Source: Candidatus Methanomethylicia archaeon (GTDB lineage: Archaea > Thermoproteota > Methanomethylicia > CALHIW01). Taken from it: a stretch of 9,788 nucleotides of DNA. Under the pieces are notes generated by a model, which worked only from the letters and a program-made list of their open reading frames with translations, searched no databases and was not told the origin of the DNA. The number at the start of each line of letters is the position of its first letter. The first letter of the stretch is position 1. Below, piece by piece: positions 5,271-9,788 of the stretch. The stretch lies in assembly GCA_938030905.1 (NCBI GenBank), contig CALHIW010000047.1, positions 1-9,788 of the forward strand, read 5' to 3'. Made by a program: the position numbers and the translations under genes.

Positions 5271-6722
5271 CTATTGTTTAAGGTTTAAAGCTAAATTTAT
5301 AAAATCTCTTATACAATCAGCTATCGACCTTCGCCATACCTTTGCATCTTGATTAGTACTCATAGCTTCAAGCCTTCTTATTCTAAATGTTACGGGTGGA
5401 TGTGGATCCCATCTAAGCCAAGCCATGAGCATACTCCTTTTATCCCTCTCCATAAGAATTCGTCTGACACCTATTCTTCTTAATGCTGATGCAAGTGCTC
5501 TAGGATTACCAGTCATGTATGCAGCATCGGTATCTGCTCGTGTTTCAATAAATTTAGCTATGAAGAAAAGGGCTGTTAAAGAAAAGAAGAGATAAAACCA
5601 GCCTAAAATTGTTAGGAAGATAGGGAATGAAGATATCAGATATATTCTTGAAATATATTCAACCGAGGACAAAATGAAAAATAGTACTTGATCCTTCCTT
5701 TTTAAATGACTAAATTCGTGTGCAAGCACAGCTTCCATCTCATTCTCAGTTAATGTAGCTATAGCTCCAGTTGTAACCATTAAGGTTGACATCCTAAATG
5801 AGGTGCCAGACATTCCAGCATTAGGTAGGGCAATATTTAAAACCCCAATTCTCCTAGGCATTCTTAAACCACATTTATCAGCAACCCTCCTAGCAATTGA
5901 GTATACATCGATTTTTCTAAGAGCTGTGTTTTGTGGAGTTGCTTCAAAACCATATTTTAGTAGAACATCCTTAACAGTTTCAAAATCTATATCTTTCTTC
6001 AAAGCTAATGTTCTATTGAAAATATCTCTCTTTATCTCAGTTCTTTTTACATAGCATTTCTTAAGGAAATCTTGATAATTACCTAAGGGAACCTTGCATT
6101 CAACAAGATAAGTATATCTATTCAGCTCATCAATTTTCCAATTACAGAATGCAAATACGATTCTATCTGACAGTAATAGGAGAACTGCTTGAAACAACAT
6201 TATATTAACTAAAAAACGAGTTAGATCCGGCGATAAAAACCATATAGTACTAGTTACAACTATTGAAAGAGCAAATACAAATACAAGATTATTAAAGAAA
6301 AGTCTTGAAAATACATCTTTATACGACTCCCTAGTTCTTATATGTGTTAGCTCCATATTTGATGTAAATGTAAAGTAAAGCTTACCATAACCCCCCGTCT
6401 CCTTTAACAAGTATAAAACTTCTTCAAGCTCATTAAGCAGAGCATCTTGCTCCTTAATACTAAAGGTTGAAGGAACCCTAATTGAAACTATAGGTTTCCC
6501 ACCTATAGTTATCGAGCATTCAGCCCACATTCCAGTTAAGCTATCTTTAAGTCTAAAAATTATGGAGGGATTAAAGGGATCAGGCTTTCTAACAATGAAA
6601 TCTATAAATTGCTTCTTAGACTCCAGATACGCATTATTTATTATGTACTCAAGCTGATCTATATATTCAGCCCCAATTTCAATATCTAAAATTCTCGAAA
6701 CAATTCTAGTAGAACCCATCAT
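5271..6722 (-). CDS. M48-family membrane zinc metalloprotease (HtpX-like)
   Basis: This 483-residue protein has the M48 core: IARRVADKCGLRMP (276-289), NAGMSG (301-306), zinc site HEFSH (335-339) with third ligand E393 in ETRADTDAA, and HPPVTFRIRRL (441-451), the typical HtpX-type closing motif. Hydrophobic stretches at about 142-163, 168-190, 346-366 and 368-389 predict four membrane helices with the active site on the cytoplasmic side. Relatives degrade misfolded membrane proteins. It is much longer than HtpX (about 290 residues). The extra length is a soluble N-terminal region of about 140 residues and a charged linker (191-270) that I do not recognise. Two Met codons stand at the start (6722, 6719). 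It begins 9 bp after the small membrane protein gene, so the two form one transcription unit. Confidence 0.87.
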   Translation of the reverse strand: MMGSTRIVSRILDIEIGAEYIDQLEYIINNAYLESKKQFIDFIVRKPDPFNPSIIFRLKDSLTGMWAECSITIGGKPIVSIRVPSTFSIKEQDALLNELEEVLYLLKETGGYGKLYFTFTSNMELTHIRTRESYKDVFSRLFFNNLVFVFALSIVVTSTIWFLSPDLTRFLVNIMLFQAVLLLLSDRIVFAFCNWKIDELNRYTYLVECKVPLGNYQDFLKKCYVKRTEIKRDIFNRTLALKKDIDFETVKDVLLKYGFEATPQNTALRKIDVYSIARRVADKCGLRMPRRIGVLNIALPNAGMSGTSFRMSTLMVTTGAIATLTENEMEAVLAHEFSHLKRKDQVLFFILSSVEYISRIYLISSFPIFLTILGWFYLFFSLTALFFIAKFIETRADTDAAYMTGNPRALASALRRIGVRRILMERDKRSMLMAWLRWDPHPPVTFRIRRLEAMSTNQDAKVWRRSIADCIRDFINLALNLKQ

Positions 6723-6731
6723 ATTGTAGCC

Positions 6732-6929
6732 CTAACCTTTCCTTTCAAGCAGGTAGAGTTTTATAAGCGCATAAATGAGTGGAGTTAAAAGTACTGTAAA
6801 TGAAACATAACCTTTAATCTCACTTAAATATGGAGGCCTCCATGAAGACAGATAATATCCAGAAAGTGTAACTATAGCAGACACTATGAGAGAAATAAAT
6901 ACTAGCCTCCACTTTTTATAACCTATCAT
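6732..6929 (-). CDS. Small two-helix membrane protein
   Basis: This hypothetical protein has 65 residues from ATG 6929, or 69 from ATG 6941. Two hydrophobic segments (about 8-27 and 41-61) are joined by a short loop containing SSWRPPYLSEIKG, and the C-terminus is LLERKG. No known motif is visible. The gene lies 9 bp upstream of the M48 protease and is the first gene of that transcription unit, which suggests a partner, adaptor or regulator of the protease; this is inference. I prefer the inner ATG because TTTATAAG is centred 25-26 nt before it, the same spacing as at the ferredoxin gene, so the outer ATG would lie upstream of the predicted transcript start. Confidence 0.6.
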   Translation of the reverse strand: MIGYKKWRLVFISLIVSAIVTLSGYYLSSWRPPYLSEIKGYVSFTVLLTPLIYALIKLYLLERKG

Positions 6930-6950
6930 AACGGAAAACATAACTACTAG

Positions 6951-6958
6951 CTTATAAA
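6951..6958 (-). promoter_or_regulatory. TATA box of the membrane protein-M48 unit
   Basis: TTTATAAG on the minus strand is centred 25-26 nt before ATG 6929 but only about 13 nt before ATG 6941. It therefore favours the shorter protein. An alternative box, TTTTAAAG (6959-6966), would place the start near 6937. Confidence 0.5.
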
Positions 6959-6978
6959 CTTTAAAATTTTAAGGTCAA

Positions 6979-6995
6979 GACAGATTAGAGCTGTC
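6979..6995. repeat. Short inverted repeat between divergent promoters
   Basis: GACAG and CTGTC are separated by seven bases. The repeat lies between the divergent TATA boxes at 6951 and 7090 and could be an operator or a chance match. Confidence 0.2.
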
Positions 6996-7089
6996 AACAT
7001 CTTTTAATAATTAAACATCTTAAAGTATACAAGCTAAAATATAGTTTAAGAAAGTGGGGTCAATAGAGGAATCCCGATTTGATTTAAAA

Positions 7090-7097
7090 TTTATAAG
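7090..7097 (+). promoter_or_regulatory. TATA box of the DHH phosphoesterase gene
   Basis: TTTATAAG, the same octamer as in two other promoters here, is centred about 53 nt before ATG 7147. It predicts a leader of about 28 nt, and a weak AGGT (7131-7134) could serve in ribosome binding. Confidence 0.5.
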
Positions 7098-7146
7098 TAG
7101 CCTCCTCACGATTTCTTGAAGGTTTAAATTAGGTAGATGAAAAAAC

Positions 7147-8184
7147 ATGGATGAACATAATGAAAGCAAAGAAAAAGCTTCAAAGATAGAAATATTATGT
7201 GAAGGGGGAATTCATGTAAACATATGTACCCATAATGATTTGGATGGCTATATATCTGCTGCAATTCTTCTTAGAAAATATCCTAATGCATATATCTATT
7301 TCAGTGAACCAAATAGACTTCATGAAACACTAAACTCTCTCACTGAATCGTGTAGAAATATAAAGAATGGTAAGCTGTTCATACTTGATATAAGTGCTCA
7401 AAACCAAACTATAAACATGGTTATAAGGGAGTTAAAGAAATTGAGAAATAAATTTAAGATAGTATGGGTAGATCACCATGCTACCTGGAGCCTAAATATA
7501 ATGAGGGCCATTAAGGAAAATGTAGATGAACTTATATTAAATATGAGGGCCAGATATAATGCTGAAATAGTGTATGGACTTTACGGTATGGAGGATGAAT
7601 ACTCATTAAACCTACTAAACTTGCTTATGGGTAGAAGTGAGGATAAGGAGTGGGATAATTATTGGAGAAGAGCTCTTGAAGGGGCTAAAACACATGATAG
7701 GGTTAATAGGACAACATATAGAAGATGTGTTGTACAGAAACTAGCATTAAACGAAAAAAGTGAAGAAACTAATAAAATGTATTTTGAGGGGGTAAAAATA
7801 GCTGAGGAAACTATGAAATACATAAAAGATAAACCACATATGGTGATGACTACGAGGAGAGGAAGGAGATTTGTCATCGTAGACTTACGTAAAGTCCATA
7901 CATTAAACTACGATATATTAAGAAGAGAGATTGCAAAAAAACATTCAGCATCATTCCTATTATTAATACAGAAGGGAGGGGACTTAAGCCTTCAGAGAGG
8001 TGTAGACAGTGACATAGATTTCACAGCCTTAAGTACTAAATTTAATGGTGGTGGACATAGGTATTCATACCATATAAGTGTAAAGACAACATTAAAAGAT
8101 GTTTTGAAGGCAATTGTAAAGTTTAAAATGCCTAAAACAATATTCATCGAGAACTTTATAAAAACAATAATAAATGAAATGTAA
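7147..8184 (+). CDS. DHH-family phosphoesterase
   Basis: This 345-residue cytoplasmic protein has the DHH (RecJ/NrnA-type) metal-dependent phosphoesterase layout: motif I THNDLDGY (28-35, D31, D33), motif II FILDIS (D81), motif III VWVDHHATW (107-115, the DHH triad 109-111) and motif IV THDRVN (182-187, D184). The C-terminal DHHA1 part ends with FNGGGHRYSYHIS (299-311), the substrate-binding glycine-rich loop. All metal ligands are present. Relatives cleave short oligonucleotides, pAp or cyclic dinucleotides, or act as single-strand exonucleases; the exact substrate cannot be read from sequence. The N-terminal 22 residues are charged and outside the domain. The ATG at 7137 is out of frame. 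The gene is convergent with the HIT gene, with 8 bp between stop codons. Confidence 0.88.
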   Translation: MDEHNESKEKASKIEILCEGGIHVNICTHNDLDGYISAAILLRKYPNAYIYFSEPNRLHETLNSLTESCRNIKNGKLFILDISAQNQTINMVIRELKKLRNKFKIVWVDHHATWSLNIMRAIKENVDELILNMRARYNAEIVYGLYGMEDEYSLNLLNLLMGRSEDKEWDNYWRRALEGAKTHDRVNRTTYRRCVVQKLALNEKSEETNKMYFEGVKIAEETMKYIKDKPHMVMTTRRGRRFVIVDLRKVHTLNYDILRREIAKKHSASFLLLIQKGGDLSLQRGVDSDIDFTALSTKFNGGGHRYSYHISVKTTLKDVLKAIVKFKMPKTIFIENFIKTIINEM

Positions 8185-8192
8185 ACTAATTT

Positions 8193-8693
8193 TTAACCTC
8201 CAGTAAGTTCCAGTAATGCTTTCCTTAACTTTTCAAATGTAGACTTAAGCATTTCAGGAATAACCTTAGTATTAGATATTACAACCATGAAGTTTGTATC
8301 TCCAATCCATCTAGGTACTACATGAAGATGTATATGATCTACAATACCAGCACCTGCAATACTTCCAATATTTACACCAATATTAAAACCATCAGGAATG
8401 TAGGCTTTTCTTAACATTTTTAAAGCTAATGATGCTAACCTCATTAAATCTAGGGATTCATCATCGGTTAAATCTTCAAATGATGGAATATGACGATAGG
8501 GAGCAATCATAAGATGACCAGTATTGTATGGAAACATGTTTAAAATTATAAAGCATTTAGCACTTCTATGGATTATATAGTTATCTTCATCTCTTCCTTC
8601 TTTAGGTTTAATACAGAATATACATTCATCTGTTTTAGGCATAGCTATATATTTAATACGCCATGGAGCATGAAGTATTGAAAATTCGCTCAT
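8193..8693 (-). CDS. HIT-family nucleotide hydrolase or phosphorylase
   Basis: This 166-residue cytoplasmic enzyme belongs to the histidine triad superfamily, which acts on dinucleoside polyphosphates or nucleoside phosphoramidates. It shows APWRIKYI (9-16), CIFC (C24, C27, likely zinc ligands in this subgroup), FIILNMFPYNTGHLMIAPYRH (48-68), PDGFNIGVNIGSIAGAG (101-117) and the triad HIHLHVV (120-126, H122 the expected nucleophile). The layout matches the archaeal and actinobacterial Ap4A-phosphorylase-like subgroup rather than short HINT proteins. The frame is open to an earlier ATG at 8759 (188 residues), but the extra 22 residues precede the point where homologues begin (typically just before an ILxAPWR motif). 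A TATA-like box is also suitably placed for the inner ATG. The longer form remains possible. Confidence 0.85.
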   Translation of the reverse strand: MSEFSILHAPWRIKYIAMPKTDECIFCIKPKEGRDEDNYIIHRSAKCFIILNMFPYNTGHLMIAPYRHIPSFEDLTDDESLDLMRLASLALKMLRKAYIPDGFNIGVNIGSIAGAGIVDHIHLHVVPRWIGDTNFMVVISNTKVIPEMLKSTFEKLRKALLELTGG

Positions 8694-8713
8694 AAATGAA
8701 GTAAAGTTTAAAA

Positions 8714-8721
8714 TATTTAAT
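8714..8721 (-). promoter_or_regulatory. Possible TATA box of the HIT gene
   Basis: ATTAAATA on the minus strand is centred 24-25 nt before ATG 8693. It is a weak match, but the position is the same as at the other leaderless genes in the window. It would lie inside the coding region if translation began at 8759. Confidence 0.3.
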
Positions 8722-8827
8722 GTTTTCTCTCTTACTCTTAGAGTTGCCAACTTAGGCATCTTCTCTTATGAGTTGAATATTTTGTTTAGTTACGGTTCTA
8801 GTGTTGGGTTGTATAAGGTTCTCTTAA

Positions 8828-8956
8828 GAGTCACATGATGTCTTACATATTATAGTAGTTAAGAGAATAGACTATGAAGGAGGAGAGCAGGGATGGAGAG
8901 CTATAGGAGAATACCTTAATCCTCCTAAAGAATTGAAGCTTAACTTAACCCAATAA
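8828..8956 (+). pseudogene. Protein-coding remnant, family unknown
   Basis: A 42-codon stretch bounded by TAA at both ends reads DVLHIIVVKRIDYEGGEQGW followed by RAIGEYLNPPKELKLNLTQ, a composition typical of real protein. No start codon or ribosome site is present in it. Downstream, the same frame has several more stops. I do not recognise the family. Confidence 0.25.
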
Positions 8957-8957
8957 T

Positions 8958-8974
8958 AGAATCTAATAGATTCT
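8958..8974. repeat. Perfect palindrome
   Basis: AGAATCT and AGATTCT are exact reverse complements separated by AAT, making a 17-bp near-palindrome. It could be an operator, a hairpin, or part of a relic element; nothing nearby decides this. Confidence 0.35.
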
Positions 8975-9227
8975 TAAGGAGGGAAATCTAAATTCCAAAA
9001 GGAAGAGGGATTGAGAAGCTTATTAAGATATATGGGGACATGAGCTAAGAAGCTACCTCACATAGATGACACTCAATCCACAGGGGTAGGAGCTAGATGT
9101 TCTTGAGATACATAGGGACAAGTTAAACCATTAATTCTATTGTTAAGCTGAGGAAGAACAGTTTTATGGAGATTTAGAATTGACCTAATTAATAATAGCT
9201 ACAGCTTTATTAGTGTTAATAATTAAA

Positions 9228-9235
9228 GATAAATA
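9228..9235 (+). promoter_or_regulatory. Weak TATA box of nadM
   Basis: GATAAATA is centred 25-26 nt before ATG 9257, supporting a leaderless transcript from that ATG. The sequence match is poor; the position is the main argument. Confidence 0.3.
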
Positions 9236-9256
9236 CTACTTTTGAAAACTGAGCAT

Positions 9257-9781
9257 ATGGATGATTGGGGGCTTTACATCGGTAGGTTTCAGCCGCTCCA
9301 TAATGGTCATGGTCATGCTATAAAGTATATTATTAGTAAAGTTTCAAATGTTATAATTGCTATTGGCTCAGCGCAACATAGCTACACACTAATTAATCCA
9401 TTTACTGTTGGTGAAAGGGTTAAAATGATTTGGTGTTTCCTTAAGGATGAGAATCTTCTAGATAAATGTATTCTAACTCAGGTTCCAGATACAGAGCAGC
9501 ATTGTATTTGGGTTTCGCTTATTAAACAACATAGCCCAAAATTTTCTATAGCATTTAGTAATGATCCATTTACACGTATGCTTCTTGAGGCAGATGGATG
9601 TATTGTTGAACCTATACCTTACATTAACAGGGAAGTCTTAAATGCAACTAATATTAGAAGACTTATTATTGAAGATGGAGATTGGAAAAGCCTAGTGCCA
9701 AAATCTACTGTAAAAATCATTGAAGAAATTAATGGTGTTGAAAGGATAAAGAGGCTCTATGCATTGCAAAATAAAGCTTAA
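9257..9781 (+). CDS. nadM: Nicotinamide-nucleotide adenylyltransferase, archaeal type
   Basis: This enzyme makes NAD from NMN and ATP in the cytoplasm. From ATG 9257 it has 174 residues, the usual size of the archaeal family. It begins MDDWGLYIGRFQPLHNGH, where GRFQPLHNGH (9-18) holds the HxGH nucleotidyl-transfer motif (H15, H18). It continues with IGSAQHSYTLINPFTVGER (36-54), VPDTEQHCIWV (76-86), SNDPFTRMLLE (101-111) and NATNIRRLI (129-137), the counterpart of the ISSTxxR motif with R134, then DGDWKSLVP and EINGVERIKRL (157-167). A TTG at 9242 would add five residues, but family members start within a few residues of the GRFQP motif and the weak TATA box suits the ATG. In the second motif the family's usual Gly before Thr is Ala. 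No operon partner is visible. Confidence 0.93.
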   Translation: MDDWGLYIGRFQPLHNGHGHAIKYIISKVSNVIIAIGSAQHSYTLINPFTVGERVKMIWCFLKDENLLDKCILTQVPDTEQHCIWVSLIKQHSPKFSIAFSNDPFTRMLLEADGCIVEPIPYINREVLNATNIRRLIIEDGDWKSLVPKSTVKIIEEINGVERIKRLYALQNKA

Positions 9782-9788
9782 TCACGTT

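Larger units (their letters stand above)
8760..9240. other. Gene-free stretch with coding-like fragments
   Basis: No intact gene is found in these 481 bases. All six frames are broken by frequent stops. One plus-strand frame keeps a 42-codon protein-like piece (8828-8953), and shorter protein-like pieces are spread over more than one frame (for example 9103-9125 and 9154-9184). A perfect 7-bp inverted repeat lies at 8958-8974, and AGGAGG (8878-8883) could pair with CCTCCT (8921-8926). The left edge (8785-8811) has TTTAG, GTTACGGTT, CTAGTG and TTGGGTTG in the same order as similar words in the gap at 4300-4400. A decayed gene or element is the most economical reading. Confidence 0.35.

Noticed and set aside
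5803..6054. Plus-strand ORF of 83 codons
   Set aside because: Antisense to the M48 protease core; shadow ORF.
7659..7877. Minus-strand ORF of 72 codons
   Set aside because: Antisense to the DHH gene; shadow ORF.
9242..9244. TTG as the nadM start
   Set aside because: It adds five residues not expected in the family; ATG 9257 gives the usual N-terminus and suits the TATA-like box.
1..9788. CRISPR array, tRNA or rRNA gene
   Set aside because: No regularly spaced direct repeats, cloverleaf-type sequence or rRNA-like segments were seen on either strand.

Overview
The window looks archaeal, most likely a low-G+C thermophilic member of the Thermoproteota or a neighbouring lineage. The evidence is the gene content (archaeal-type NMN adenylyltransferase, tungsten AOR, archaeal HIT protein, stand-alone JAMM protease, Lrp-type regulator), arginine coded mostly by AGA/AGG and isoleucine often by ATA, and TATA boxes placed 25-29 nt upstream of many starts, which implies leaderless or near-leaderless transcripts. 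I cannot name the genus from sequence alone.

Layout, left to right. 1-128: 3' flank of glnA with one imperfect hairpin. 129-1487 (-): type I glutamine synthetase, divergent from an Lrp/AsnC regulator at 1622-2098 (+); the 134-bp space between them holds both promoters. 2082-4247 (-): a two-gene redox operon, a 16-cysteine polyferredoxin followed directly by an AOR-family tungsten oxidoreductase. 4260-4721: gene-free stretch with strong base skew, degenerate inverted repeats and a broken reading frame, probably a decayed mobile element. 4722-5096 (-): JAMM/MPN+ metalloprotease. 5271-6929 (-): M48 membrane protease preceded by a small two-helix membrane protein. 7147-8184 (+): DHH-family phosphoesterase, convergent with a HIT-family nucleotide hydrolase/transferase at 8193-8693 (-). 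8760-9240: second gene-free stretch with coding-like fragments and a perfect palindrome. 9257-9781 (+): NadM.

The most unusual point is the ferredoxin-AOR junction. The AOR frame is open, with good AOR N-terminal sequence, for 76 codons upstream of its first ATG (3614). It reaches the ferredoxin stop codon in the same reading frame, and no ATG, GTG or TTG lies in that stretch. The codon right after the ferredoxin TAA is ATA, and a Shine-Dalgarno-like AGGTG lies six bases before it. Either AOR starts at AUA, or the start has been mutated or misread, or the two genes form one frame interrupted by a single stop. The pair itself resembles the AorA-AorB (ferredoxin plus tungsten subunit) unit of multi-subunit AORs.

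Functional links are otherwise loose: nitrogen assimilation (glnA with a probable Lrp regulator), aldehyde or related carbonyl redox chemistry (AOR and ferredoxin), protein quality control or deconjugation (JAMM, M48), nucleotide turnover (DHH, HIT) and NAD synthesis (NadM). I see no CRISPR array, tRNA or rRNA, and no intact insertion sequence.
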